DNA from: Deltaproteobacteria bacterium
Lineage (GTDB): Bacteria > Myxococcota_A > Polyangia > Polyangiales > Houyiibacteriaceae
Direction of reading: 5' to 3'
DNA length: 45,779 nucleotides
NCBI GenBank assembly: GCA_019313915.1
Contig: JAFDAJ010000017.1
Location: 1 to 45,779, forward strand
How positions within the stretch are numbered: position 1 is the stretch's first letter; every line of letters begins with the position of its first letter. The position numbers and the translations under genes are program-made. The notes under the pieces were generated by a model. That model was not told the origin of the DNA, made no database searches, and saw only the letters and a program-made list of their open reading frames with translations. Positions 35,901 to 43,675 of this stretch are shown piece after piece.

Positions 35901-36737
35901 CGCGAGTTCATCAAGGTCTACGGCAACGACGGCGAGGCCGGGGAGCTCGTCGTGCGGGCACATTGGCGGATAGCGCAGTCTTGGAAGGCGCGGGGACGAA
36001 TGAGCGACTACCGCAAGGCACTCAAGGACGTGACGTCGTCGTTCGAGCGCACCGGTCAGCCCGCAGGTTCGATCGCGGCGGGCTATGCAGCGGAAGCCCG
36101 CTTCATCCAGGTGGACGGGAAACTCGCTGGCTTCGAGAAATTCCAGATCAAACCGGGCAAGCCCAAGACGGTCGAGGCGTATATCTCCACCATTACGAAA
36201 CAGATCGGCAACGGCGGCAAACAAGCCCAGTCGATTGCAAACGGCTACGAGCCGGTCTTGCCCTACCGGCGCCCGCGTTGGACCATCGCGTCCTACGTTC
36301 GGCAGGGGCGGGCCTACGAGGTCTTGGCGCGCTCGATCCTCAACACTCCCATCGTGATGCCGCTGGACCTGAAGAAGGCGCTCCGCCAGGCCGGACCTGA
36401 CGAGCGTGAGGAGTACCAGCTCGACTTCGAGGACAAGGTTCGCCAGGTGCTCGACACTCAGGTGCGGCCCATTGAGTGTTTCGCGGTCGCGCGCTACGCA
36501 TTGGCCGCGCGTGCTGGCCGGGCAGGTAGTTTCGACGACGAGTACACCCGCATCGCAATTGACCGGCTTCAAGCCTACGGCGACGAGCGAATCGCGGAGT
36601 GCATCGCCGAGGCGCAAACTCGTGACGCTACCTTCCAGGGGTACGTACCCGGTGAGTTCGCCCGGTCACCGAGAGGTAAGCCGCTGGAGATTCGACCAGG
36701 GATCGCGCCACCTGCTATCACCACGGAGAGCGAGTGA
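32907..36737 (+). CDS. Large exported TPR protein, AgmU/GltD-like in size and layout
   Basis: The 1276-residue protein has a signal peptide (RRPVVLLVCSTLWFAGWV, cut after VTAQ). It is built mainly of TPR units spread over the whole length, for example FEDFIRRYPNHVKYTPDAMF, LYKVAWAYYRASRYPEAIRH, VYFQLGQIYFEEAKYQEAIA, LHYNLADALYWSKSYEQAAT and LYRIAEMAYRQQRYSQAIGG. A periplasmic protein-binding scaffold is the natural reading. Its length and repeat content resemble M. xanthus AgmU (GltD) and NfsD, large TPR proteins of the gliding and spore-coat machines; this is analogy from memory, not an alignment. The start overlaps the previous stop (ATGA), and its end overlaps the next start (GTGA). Confidence 0.82.
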   Translation: MTTRRPVVLLVCSTLWFAGWVPSAPVTAQEAEAAPWEGAADVTLPPFLRDTGKRIVDERPPPTEQQLEALRQLEEEVDRFIETGEAFRSTVTSLVRREYLQQRRQRDRWYGERLETEERAFNEARESSIRVFEDFIRRYPNHVKYTPDAMFRLGELYFERSAVAFQTLYDDAQAAREAGDLTAEDNLPTSPDFTATVDLYKTLARRFPGYERSDGVYYLIGYTLNEMGRPEEAVAAWLALVCSNKYDYNPDWRPPPPDASLAAQANYPALRLDGRPLGASTGGPFVDPYASCQAITPQARFVSETWFRVGEYHFDDFGGQNALDLSIAAYGHILRNPQDRNYNLALYKVAWAYYRASRYPEAIRHFGKLVQWSDDARSETGKAGSELRPEAIEYLGIAFAYDDWNENQVSDPIEGKPTGIERIQDASLIPQQRPWTPEVYFQLGQIYFEEAKYQEAIAAWRLAIGKWPDHHRTPEILNDIAVAHQMHNEFENAIVARSELTQYVQGSAWWNANMDRPAEQRNAEQLAENALIVTAIHHHQRAQRLRQQCVQERNVRLCRDSRIEYGLAATAYRGYLERYPNNPQGYELHYNLADALYWSKSYEQAATEYAEVRDSNVDDSYLAESARRVVESLRRIADRDVEEGRLLIRDEPPLPAGAPPSVQPVAMPETVQRLARAREIYLTRVSPSRDTEGVRAAYDYNNALLLYWYGYWPQADARFTRIYEERCSGPEADATGQIAWENLRAMAMATDDSQEIRRLATDIQERGCTFSTRADKIDCARPANRDKPICRAGADLNALVYQDALDVYKHAGQATGTQQRLLYEQSATMLLAAVNSNPGDRQAPVALEYAALALEATNRFESAGQLYQRIIDEVGPRRAEDAEEQRSLDAILANAHFKLAYTASRNFDFDRAVENYRVLADSPRFAKSADPQIQSKRADGLVNSAILLEQLQRYAEATQYYGRVYSTVGDVETRRNALYRIAEMAYRQQRYSQAIGGMREFIKVYGNDGEAGELVVRAHWRIAQSWKARGRMSDYRKALKDVTSSFERTGQPAGSIAAGYAAEARFIQVDGKLAGFEKFQIKPGKPKTVEAYISTITKQIGNGGKQAQSIANGYEPVLPYRRPRWTIASYVRQGRAYEVLARSILNTPIVMPLDLKKALRQAGPDEREEYQLDFEDKVRQVLDTQVRPIECFAVARYALAARAGRAGSFDDEYTRIAIDRLQAYGDERIAECIAEAQTRDATFQGYVPGEFARSPRGKPLEIRPGIAPPAITTESE

Positions 36738-38029
36738 TGCGCGGTGCTATCCCAACGTTGGTGTTGATTGCAGCTATGATGTTCGTCACGTACGGTTGCA
36801 GCGGGAAGTCGGCCTCCGAGCCCACCGAGCCGGAGTCCTCGTCGGGCGGCGAGGCGCCAACCGAGGCTGGAGCTGTGCCTTCCGAAGCGCTGGCCTCCTC
36901 CGAAGCGGAGAGCCCCTGGGGCGCGACGCGCGCCGAGCAGTGCCGCCGTGAAGCCCACCCGCCCATGTCAGCGAAGGCGAGAAGGGCATTCAATCAAGGC
37001 GTGCGTGCCGCGGCGACCAACGACAACGCCACGGCCGAGACGAGCTTTCAAAGTGCGCTCAAGAAAGACCCCAACGCGTACCCAGCTCTGTACAATCTCG
37101 GCGTGCTCGCCGACCGCGCCGGCAACGAACGGGACGCAATGAACTATTACCAACGCGCGTTGCGAATCGTTCCGGACTATGAACCGGCCGCGCGCGGCGT
37201 CTCGACCATTCAAATCCGCCGAAAGCAAGTGCAAGACGCGGTGGCAACGGTCGAGCCACTTGCCAACGAGTACCGCGCCAACCTCGAGATGCAGGCACTG
37301 TATGCGGAGGTGTTGGTGGAAGCGAGACGGCTCGACGAAGCATGGATGGCCGCTAGACGCGCGCTCAAGTGCGACGAGCGTTTCGTGCCAGCACTGGTCG
37401 CCCTCGTGAAAGCCAGCCGCTCGCAGGGGCGGGACGAGCTCGCGGATTCGATCCTGGAGCAAGCAATGCAGGTCGATCCTGACGTCGCCGAGCTCCATTT
37501 TCTGCAGGGCGAGAGACTCGAAGCCGAACCCGGCCAACTCCGAGAGGCGATGGCGGCGTACCAGCGAGCCATTCAGCTGCGCCCCAACTATGCAGAGGCG
37601 CGGATGGCGCTCGGGATCCAACTGCTCGCGGGCGGCAACTATCCCGCCGCGCTCTCACACTTCCAAGCTGCGGAGCGACTCGTCCCGACGCTTCCCGAGA
37701 TCCACGTGAACCTCGGTGATGCGTACCGGGCAACCAAACAGTGGCCCGAAGCCCAGGGCGCCTACCGTCGAGCCCTCGAGCTACAGTCGAAGCTTCCCGA
37801 GGCGCATTACGGCCTGGGCCTGCTCTTCCTCACCGCCGCGGGCGATTTCCCGGGCCTCGACGAGCTCGCTGCATATGAGAAGGCCGTCAAGGAGCTCAAG
37901 ACCTATCGTGCTGAGATGGGACCGCGCTTGGCCAAGGACGACCAGGCGGAGGAGTACCTTCGCGACTTGGATCGAATGATCAAACGAGCCCGGCGGCGGA
38001 TCGAACGCGAACAGGGAGGCACCTCATGA
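36734..38029 (+). CDS. TPR lipoprotein, AglT/GltE-like
   Basis: The 431-residue product starts MMRGAIPTLVLIAAMMFVTYGC (GTG 36734 or ATG 36737), a lipoprotein leader with lipidation at Cys22. After a Ser/Glu/Pro-rich spacer there are seven or more TPR units: YPALYNLGVLADRAGNERDA, MQALYAEVLVEARRLDEAWM, LREAMAAYQRAIQLRPNYAE, IHVNLGDAYRATKQWPEAQG, LPEAHYGLGLLFLTAAGDFP. It is probably anchored in the outer membrane facing the periplasm, where it could link periplasmic scaffolds to outer-membrane parts, as TPR lipoproteins GltE and NfsE do. The next gene starts in an ATGA overlap behind GGGAGG. Confidence 0.85.
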   Translation: MMRGAIPTLVLIAAMMFVTYGCSGKSASEPTEPESSSGGEAPTEAGAVPSEALASSEAESPWGATRAEQCRREAHPPMSAKARRAFNQGVRAAATNDNATAETSFQSALKKDPNAYPALYNLGVLADRAGNERDAMNYYQRALRIVPDYEPAARGVSTIQIRRKQVQDAVATVEPLANEYRANLEMQALYAEVLVEARRLDEAWMAARRALKCDERFVPALVALVKASRSQGRDELADSILEQAMQVDPDVAELHFLQGERLEAEPGQLREAMAAYQRAIQLRPNYAEARMALGIQLLAGGNYPAALSHFQAAERLVPTLPEIHVNLGDAYRATKQWPEAQGAYRRALELQSKLPEAHYGLGLLFLTAAGDFPGLDELAAYEKAVKELKTYRAEMGPRLAKDDQAEEYLRDLDRMIKRARRRIEREQGGTS

Positions 38030-38280
38030 AACGATGGGCTTCGGCCGTGCTGCTGGCGCTGCTTTTGGTCGCTGTGTCGACAACCGCTGCGCTTGCCCAA
38101 GGCGGTAGGAAACGGCAACCGCGGGTGATCCAACTCGAAGAGATCATCATCGAGGGTCGAGTGCAGAAACCCAACGCATTTTACATCCTCAACCGATCGA
38201 ACTTGGGCTATGAAGTGCTCGAGCTTCGCACGAGCTTTCTTCGCAAGGTCGTCCGCAGCGTGCAGAAGGAACCATTCTAA
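38026..38280 (+). CDS. Small exported protein (84 aa) in the trans-envelope operon
   Basis: The protein has a signal peptide (MKRWASAVLLALLLVAV..., cut after ALA) leaving a mature chain of about 60 residues: a basic stretch, then IQLEEIIIEGRVQKPNAFYI, LNRSNLGYEVLELRTSFL and RKVVRSVQKEPF. There are no cysteines and no membrane segment after the leader. The well-formed ribosome site and overlaps with both neighbours (ATGA upstream, TAATG downstream) show it is a real gene despite its size. It sits right before the FHA-like/TonB-like protein and is likely its periplasmic partner. I know no named family; GltF-like is a guess. Confidence 0.8.
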   Translation: MKRWASAVLLALLLVAVSTTAALAQGGRKRQPRVIQLEEIIIEGRVQKPNAFYILNRSNLGYEVLELRTSFLRKVVRSVQKEPF

Positions 38281-39737
38281 TGGCGCAGTCGCAGACTCCG
38301 AGGCAGGAACCGCGGCCAGGCGCCATGACGATGGCGATGCAGGCCGTCCCGATGAGGCATTCGGGCCCGAAGGTCCTTCGCATCGGTCTGTTTCGAGATA
38401 AGAAAATTGTCGAGGAGCGCATCGTGCGACGGCGGGAGACCGTATCGATCGGAACTGCCGCCAAGAATCACCTCATCATCAAGTCGGGGACGCTACCGGC
38501 AAAGCTCGAGTCGCGATTTGAGCTCTTCCAACTCGTCGGTGACGACTACATTCTGAATTTCACCAGCAACATGACCGGTAAGGTCGCACTCCCGGGCGGC
38601 GTGCAGAAGCTCGAGCACCTCCGCGAAACCGGCGCCGCGCGAAACGCCGGGACACACCACCAGATCAAGCTCGCAGATACCTCGCGGGGCAACATTCGAC
38701 TCGGGGACTTCACGGTCTTCTTCGAGTTTGTTTCGGCGCCACCCATCACGCCGAGGCCGCAGCTTCCCGCCGCTGTGCAGCGTGGATTCGTGAAGAACAT
38801 CGATTGGACCTTCACGACCTGGGTCATCTTCTCGTACATGCTGTTCTTCGGGTTCATCATCTACATGGAGAACGCCGACTGGGAGATTGACACGGGTGTC
38901 CAGGAGGTACCGGAAGTTCTGGCGCGCCTGGTCTTCGAAGCCCCGATAGAGCCTCCCGTGGTCGAAGAAGAAATAGAAGTAGAAGCAGGCAAGGGCGAAG
39001 AGGAAGACGCGAAGACCAAAGCGCCCGACAGAAAGCCGGCCAAAACGGAGCCCAAGGAACCGGCCGGCGGACAAGAGCCAGCCGAGGCCGCCGAAGGGCG
39101 CGCGCGGATCGTGCAAGAGGCCGCCGCACAAGCCGAAGCCATGCTGCTGGGCGCGTTGGGCGGAGAGGGCGGCGTCCTCGGCGATGTGCTCTCTGGAGGC
39201 GCAGTGACCGGCAACGCGGCCGACGTCTTGGCACAAGCCTCGGGCATCGGGGTGGCAACCAAGAGCGAGGCGGGCAAGCTGCGCACGCGAAGCGGCGGCG
39301 GCAGTGGGCAGAAGGCGGGACTCGGCTCACTCAAGAAGAGCCAAGGCGCCGGCAAGGCGGCCAAGGAGGGCGAGGCGGTCAAGGAGCGCGACGTCCGTGG
39401 CAACGTCGGGGTCAACAGCGGCGGCGACGTGGGGGGCAGTGGCGAGTTCGACGCCGCGCTGGTCCAGCGGCAGATCAAACAACGCTTGAAGTCGATCACC
39501 CGCTGCTACGAATCTGAGCTTCGCAAGAACCCGAGTCTGTCCGGAAAGGTCACCGTGACCTTCACCATCCAAGAACGGGGCAATGTCACCGACGCCAGGG
39601 CGACCGAGAATACGACCGGGAGCCCGGCCGTCGCCGACTGTGTCACCAGGACGATCAGCCGCTTCCGCTTCAATCCGGGACCGGACGGAGGAAGCGTCAC
39701 ATTCCGTTATCCCTTTGTTTTCCAGCCTCAAAATTAG
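38280..39737 (+). CDS. FHA-like, single-TM protein with AgmX/PglI (TonB-like) C-terminal domain
   Basis: The 485-residue protein spans the inner membrane once (residues 178-196, TTWVIFSYMLFFGFIIYM). Residues 30-152 form a cytoplasmic FHA-like beta domain (RRRETVSIGTAAKNHLII..., GNIRLGDFTVFFEF); the usual phosphothreonine-binding Arg/Ser pair is not clear. Beyond the membrane are an acidic/Lys/Pro-rich linker (about 205-270), a Gly-rich stretch (285-385), and the C-terminal AgmX/PglI domain (388-485) with VQRQIKQRLKSITRCYESEL and GKVTVTFTIQERGNV. The layout equals M. xanthus GltG/NfsG: a cytoplasmic sensor tied to a periplasmic TonB-like arm that can reach the outer membrane. It is last in the six-gene unit. 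No TolQR/AglRQS motor genes lie in the window. Confidence 0.88.
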   Translation: MAQSQTPRQEPRPGAMTMAMQAVPMRHSGPKVLRIGLFRDKKIVEERIVRRRETVSIGTAAKNHLIIKSGTLPAKLESRFELFQLVGDDYILNFTSNMTGKVALPGGVQKLEHLRETGAARNAGTHHQIKLADTSRGNIRLGDFTVFFEFVSAPPITPRPQLPAAVQRGFVKNIDWTFTTWVIFSYMLFFGFIIYMENADWEIDTGVQEVPEVLARLVFEAPIEPPVVEEEIEVEAGKGEEEDAKTKAPDRKPAKTEPKEPAGGQEPAEAAEGRARIVQEAAAQAEAMLLGALGGEGGVLGDVLSGGAVTGNAADVLAQASGIGVATKSEAGKLRTRSGGGSGQKAGLGSLKKSQGAGKAAKEGEAVKERDVRGNVGVNSGGDVGGSGEFDAALVQRQIKQRLKSITRCYESELRKNPSLSGKVTVTFTIQERGNVTDARATENTTGSPAVADCVTRTISRFRFNPGPDGGSVTFRYPFVFQPQN

Positions 39738-39783
39738 CTTCAGCTTAATCGCATTATTCCTTTTTTACTGTATTATGAGTCCA

Positions 39784-39811
39784 TTGACACGGGATTTGCG
39801 TGGCGTATAGT
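39784..39811 (+). promoter_or_regulatory. Sigma-70 promoter of the polysaccharide-export genes
   Basis: A perfect -35 TTGACA (39784-39789) and TATAGT (39806-39811) are 16 bases apart; the start would be near 39818, 18 bases before ATG 39836. It lies at the end of an unusually AT-rich stretch (39730-39790) in GC-rich DNA that also separates it from the operon ending at 39737. Confidence 0.7.
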
Positions 39812-39835
39812 CGCCGCAAGTTTAGGGGATCGTTG

Positions 39836-40435
39836 ATGTTTACACGAATGAGGACCGCAGGATACGCGCTTCTGGCCGCCTTGGCGGTTGGGGGAAGCTT
39901 GGGGTACGCGATCGCTCAGGAGGGAAGCGACTCGACGGTCGACGTCGTCAAGGTCGAGCGGATAGGCCCGTCCAGCGAGCAGCCGACCCTGTCGCCGGCG
40001 GCGCAAGCGAAAGCAGCGAAGGCTGCGGTCGCAAGTGCGACGTCTAGCTGCGCGGCCCAGTCGCAGGCACTTCAGAGCGCGAAGCGCGAAAAGGACATCA
40101 TCCGAGCCACCTGCTTGGACGACAAGCTCAGTCAGTGCAACGCCAACCTTCAGAACATCAAACGCCGGGAGGTCTCGTTGAACGAAGCCATCGCCGAGGG
40201 TGACACCGGCCGCGGCAACCACGAATTCACCGTGATCGGCGTGCTTTCCCAGAAGTTCAAGATGTTGGCCCAGGCCGCAAACCAGTGCGTGGGCCAGGAC
40301 CTATTCGACACCGGCGACACCCAGGTGAAGGAAGAGGTCGACCTCTTTGCTCCGGACGAGAATCCGGGTGTGGTCACCGGCGTGCCTGATTGGCCGGTCC
40401 CATACATACCGCCACCAATCAGCGGCGTGAACTAG
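39836..40435 (+). CDS. Exported protein of unknown function before the export genes
   Basis: From ATG 39836 (behind TTTAGGGG) the product is 199 residues with a signal peptide (RTAGYALLAALAVGGSLGYA, cut near AIAQ). The mature part is an Ala/Lys-rich helical region with four cysteines (SSCAAQSQ, ATCLDDK, SQCNANL, NQCVGQD), probably two disulfides, and ends in an acidic and Pro-rich tail (DWPVPYIPPPISGVN). I recognise no family. It is the first gene after the promoter at 39784 and lies 42 bases before the beta-barrel gene, so it is probably part of that unit and acts in the periplasm. Confidence 0.75.
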   Translation: MFTRMRTAGYALLAALAVGGSLGYAIAQEGSDSTVDVVKVERIGPSSEQPTLSPAAQAKAAKAAVASATSSCAAQSQALQSAKREKDIIRATCLDDKLSQCNANLQNIKRREVSLNEAIAEGDTGRGNHEFTVIGVLSQKFKMLAQAANQCVGQDLFDTGDTQVKEEVDLFAPDENPGVVTGVPDWPVPYIPPPISGVN

Positions 40436-40477
40436 CTAGCGGGGTGGGTTTGGCATGCGCGGGGGGAGCAAGGGATC

Positions 40478-41812
40478 ATGCGCTACTGCGGAAAGTTAGA
40501 GCTTGCTCTGGCTTTCGTGGCGACCCTGAGCGCCGCGTCGCTCCCGGCAACCGCCGACGCGCAGGGCTTCAGCGATGATCGCTCGTCGATGGAGGGCCCT
40601 GGGTTCAAGGCTGGACGCCTCGTCCTGCACCCGGGCCTCTCTCTAGAAGGCGGCTACGATTCGAACGTCTTTCTTCAAGACACCAACGAAGCAGACTCGT
40701 TCATTTTGCGACTCGTCGGGTACCTCGACGTAGCCACCGAGGGAACCGAGCGGCAGAGCCAGGGCGACTCAAACGAGGCCGAACCGCAGAAGATCCAATT
40801 TCGCGGCGGCATCGGTGCGCAGTACTACCACTACTTCCTCGACAGAATCCCCGACAACCTCGGCGCGGACGCGCACATCGATTTGTCCTACAACCCTTCC
40901 AAGGTCTTTTCCCTGCAGGTGCGCGACATCTTCCGTCGAACCGTGCGTCCGTTCTCAGACCCGAACACCGTCCAGGGCGCCACGGTGAGCTACGGCCACA
41001 ACAGCAACGCGGCGACACTCGATCTCGTGGGCCGAAGCAAGAGCCAAGTGCTCGAGGGCCGAGTGGGCTACACGAACGCCGTGGAGTTCTTCGACGCGAG
41101 CATCTACCAATACGGTAACAGCATGACCCATCGGGTCCCGGTCTCGTTGGCATGGCGGTTTTTTCCAACCTCCGCATTGATCTACACGTTCGACTACGCC
41201 CGCCAGCAATTCCAAAACCCGGATCAGGTCCTCGCCTCCGCAACACTGCTGTCCAACAACAACCGGATTTCGAACTTGATCGGCTACAACGGCGCGATCA
41301 CCGAGAGATTCTCGTTCACTGCGATGATTGGATATGCGGCAGGGTTCTACGACCGCGACCTCGCAGAGGATTACGATGGGGTGATCGCGCGCCTAGATAC
41401 GCGCTGGCGGCCTCGGCCAACGATCACGCTGGTCGCAGGGTTCGACCGAGATTACCGCCCGTCATTCATCGGCAACTACACGCTGGCGAATCGGCTCTAC
41501 GCGAACGTGCGATTCACCCTGGCTGGCGCGCTTCAGCTAGGCGTCAAAACTTGGGTGTCGTTTGACAGGTCGGGCCTGGCGCTCAGCCCTGATGGCACCC
41601 TGCTCGGCAACCAGCCCAACCGAGAAGACACGCGCGTTTACGCCGGCATCTTCGGGGAATATCGGTTCAAGGCATGGCTCGCACTGTTTGGCGAGATCGG
41701 CTATTTGGCGGATTTCACGGAGTTCCAATACCTCGGGGGGGCTCCGCTACTCGACCCCTCCGCGAACTATCAGAGGTTTGATGCATGGCTTGGTCTGCGC
41801 GTCTTTTATTGA
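40478..41812 (+). CDS. Outer-membrane beta-barrel protein
   Basis: The 444-residue protein has a signal peptide (LELALAFVATLSAASLPATA, cut near DAQ). It is built of many alternating, aromatic-bounded strands (VLHPGLSLEGGYDSNVFLQ, FRGGIGAQYYHYFLDRI, ALIYTFDYARQQF, FSFTAMIGYAAGFY) and ends in aromatic Tyr (FDAWLGLRVFY), the usual C-terminal signal for BAM insertion. It resembles the barrels found next to Wza-type genes in polysaccharide clusters. It may form a porin-like exit or stabilise the export complex. ATG 40478 follows AAGGGATC. The 3' end overlaps the Wza-type gene by 28 bases. Confidence 0.85.
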   Translation: MRYCGKLELALAFVATLSAASLPATADAQGFSDDRSSMEGPGFKAGRLVLHPGLSLEGGYDSNVFLQDTNEADSFILRLVGYLDVATEGTERQSQGDSNEAEPQKIQFRGGIGAQYYHYFLDRIPDNLGADAHIDLSYNPSKVFSLQVRDIFRRTVRPFSDPNTVQGATVSYGHNSNAATLDLVGRSKSQVLEGRVGYTNAVEFFDASIYQYGNSMTHRVPVSLAWRFFPTSALIYTFDYARQQFQNPDQVLASATLLSNNNRISNLIGYNGAITERFSFTAMIGYAAGFYDRDLAEDYDGVIARLDTRWRPRPTITLVAGFDRDYRPSFIGNYTLANRLYANVRFTLAGALQLGVKTWVSFDRSGLALSPDGTLLGNQPNREDTRVYAGIFGEYRFKAWLALFGEIGYLADFTEFQYLGGAPLLDPSANYQRFDAWLGLRVFY

Positions 41813-42393
41813 TTACGAGTTTGCTGCTCCTGGCCTTCGGTTTCTCTGCGTGTAGTAAGCGGGGCGTGCAAGTCACCGAGGTCCCGCCGCCAGCGACCGA
41901 CGACACCACTCTGGGGCCGGGTGACGTTTTCTCGGTTCGTGTCTATGGCGAGGAGGCGATGACCGGGAGCCATCAGGTGGCCCCGGACGGCACGATCAAC
42001 TTCCCGCTACTCGGCGCCATTCAGGTCAACGGATTCGAGCCGACCGAGGTAGCGGAGAAAATTCAACGCGAGCTCAAGGAGCGGGACCTCATGCGCAATC
42101 CGCATGTGTCTGTGTACGTCGAAGAATACGCATCAAAACGCGTCAGCGTCGTAGGCGCGGTGGCCAATCCGGGCACGTTCCCACTCGAGCCCGGCATGAC
42201 CGTCGTGCAAGCAATCAGCATGGCGGGTGGTTTCTCGTCGCTGGCCGACCGCGACGCGACGGTCGTCACGCGACGTGTCGACGAAGAGATCATCCGCTAT
42301 CGGGTTCCGGTGGCACGGGTCACCAAGGGCCAGGCGGAGGACATCGAAGTCGCCGCGGGAGACATCATTTTCGTCCCGGAGCGACTGTTCTAG
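41785..42393 (+). CDS. Wza-type polysaccharide export lipoprotein
   Basis: The 202-residue protein starts MAWSARLLLITSLLLLAFG with lipobox FSAC (Cys23). The Poly_export domain begins TLGPGDVFSVRVYGEEAMTG and continues VAPDGTINFPLLGAIQVNG; a SLBB domain follows (KRVSVVGAVANPGTFPLEPG, MTVVQAISMAGGFSSLADR). By family it forms the periplasmic/outer-membrane channel for exporting capsule or exopolysaccharide. It is shorter than E. coli Wza and has a single SLBB domain and no C-terminal amphipathic helix, so the neighbouring barrel could supply the outer-membrane pore. The matching inner-membrane kinase/co-polymerase (Wzc/BY) is not in the window. The stop is four bases from the end of the convergent dehydrogenase gene. 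Confidence 0.92.
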   Translation: MAWSARLLLITSLLLLAFGFSACSKRGVQVTEVPPPATDDTTLGPGDVFSVRVYGEEAMTGSHQVAPDGTINFPLLGAIQVNGFEPTEVAEKIQRELKERDLMRNPHVSVYVEEYASKRVSVVGAVANPGTFPLEPGMTVVQAISMAGGFSSLADRDATVVTRRVDEEIIRYRVPVARVTKGQAEDIEVAAGDIIFVPERLF

Positions 42394-42397
42394 CGGG

Positions 42398-43675
42398 TCA
42401 CAGGCTCCAGTAGAGCAGGTCGCTTCTCAGGTCGTCGGAGCAAACCAACGACTTCACGTCGACGAACAGGCCGCCTTTGCGGACGCTGCCGACGACGCGG
42501 TCGAGTTGCTCGAGAAACTGCTGATGGGGTACCGCGAGGATGACGCCATCGAGGCCCGTCAGCGCATCGAAGGGGCGAAGATCGATGCTGTACTCGCGGA
42601 GCGCTTCCTCGCCGGAAGCCAGTGGGTCATGGACAATCGGATCGATGCCGTATTCACGAAGCTCATTGATGATGTCAGGCACGCGGCTGTTCCGAAGATC
42701 GGGCACGTTCTCTTTGAACGTCAGCCCGAGCACACCGATGCGCGCACCCTTGATCGCGTGATCCTGTTCGCGAAGCAGCTTGATGGTCCGCTCCGCCACA
42801 TGGCGGCCCATGTCGTCGTTGATTCGACGCCCCGCGAGAATGACCTCGGGATGGTATCCGAGCGCCTCAGCCTTCGCAGTGAGGTAGTACGGGTCGACCC
42901 CGATGCAGTGACCTCCAACCAGGCCGGGCGTGAACGGCAAGAAATTCCATTTGGTTCCCGCTGCGTCGAGCACGTCTGCGGTCCGAATACCCATACGATC
43001 GAAGATCAGTGCCAACTCGTTCATCAAGGCGATGTTGAGGTCTCGCTGGGTGTTCTCAATCACCTTCGCCGCCTCTGCGACTTTGATCGAAGGCGCGCGA
43101 TGCACTCCCGCGTCGACCACGCTCCCGTAGGCGTGTGCCACCCGATCCAACGTTTCGGCGTCTTCACCGGAGACCACCTTGATGACTTTCTCAAACGTGT
43201 GGAGCTTGTCGCCGGGGTTGATGCGCTCCGGGGAATAGCCAAGCTTGAAATCGATCGACTGACGCAGCCCTGAGGTTTCAGCCAGCAGGGGCCCACATTG
43301 CTCCTCGGTCACCCCGGGATACACGGTCGATTCGTAGACGACCACAGCCCCCGGAGCGAGTGCGGTGGCCACGATTCGAGTCGCCGACAGGAGAGGCCCG
43401 AGATTCGGCCGACGATCGGCGTCGATCGGCGTCGGTACCGCCACGACGAAGAACGTGCACCCTCGCAAATCCGCTGGGTCGCTCGTGATCTTCAGGCTAG
43501 TCTCAAGGAGCTGGGCCTCTGTGACCTCACCGGTCCAATCGTCGTTCGCGGCGAGCGCGCTCACCCGGGCCTCGGAGATGTCGAAACCGACCGTGTCCTC
43601 GAACTTTCGGGCAAAGGCCAAGGCGACCGGCAGGCCTACGTACCCGAGCCCTACGACTGCAACACGCTCGCTCAT
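42398..43675 (-). CDS. Nucleotide-sugar dehydrogenase (UDP-HexNAc 6-dehydrogenase, WbpA/TviB-like)
   Basis: The 425-residue enzyme oxidises C6 of a UDP-sugar to a carboxylate using two NAD+. The NAD-binding motif is VAVVGLGYVGLPVALAFA; the catalytic region has YESTVYPGVTEE, GYSPERINPGD and the active-site Cys in LVGGHCIGVDPYYLT. The sequence favours the WbpA/TviB/WecC branch (UDP-N-acetylhexosamine) over UDP-glucose dehydrogenase, but the substrate cannot be fixed from here. ATG 43675 overlaps the epimerase stop (ATGA) and begins with the usual MSERVAVVG; a start at 43702 was rejected. It is the last gene of the dehydratase-epimerase-dehydrogenase unit that makes activated sugars for the surface polysaccharide. 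Confidence 0.93.
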   Translation of the reverse strand: MSERVAVVGLGYVGLPVALAFARKFEDTVGFDISEARVSALAANDDWTGEVTEAQLLETSLKITSDPADLRGCTFFVVAVPTPIDADRRPNLGPLLSATRIVATALAPGAVVVYESTVYPGVTEEQCGPLLAETSGLRQSIDFKLGYSPERINPGDKLHTFEKVIKVVSGEDAETLDRVAHAYGSVVDAGVHRAPSIKVAEAAKVIENTQRDLNIALMNELALIFDRMGIRTADVLDAAGTKWNFLPFTPGLVGGHCIGVDPYYLTAKAEALGYHPEVILAGRRINDDMGRHVAERTIKLLREQDHAIKGARIGVLGLTFKENVPDLRNSRVPDIINELREYGIDPIVHDPLASGEEALREYSIDLRPFDALTGLDGVILAVPHQQFLEQLDRVVGSVRKGGLFVDVKSLVCSDDLRSDLLYWSL

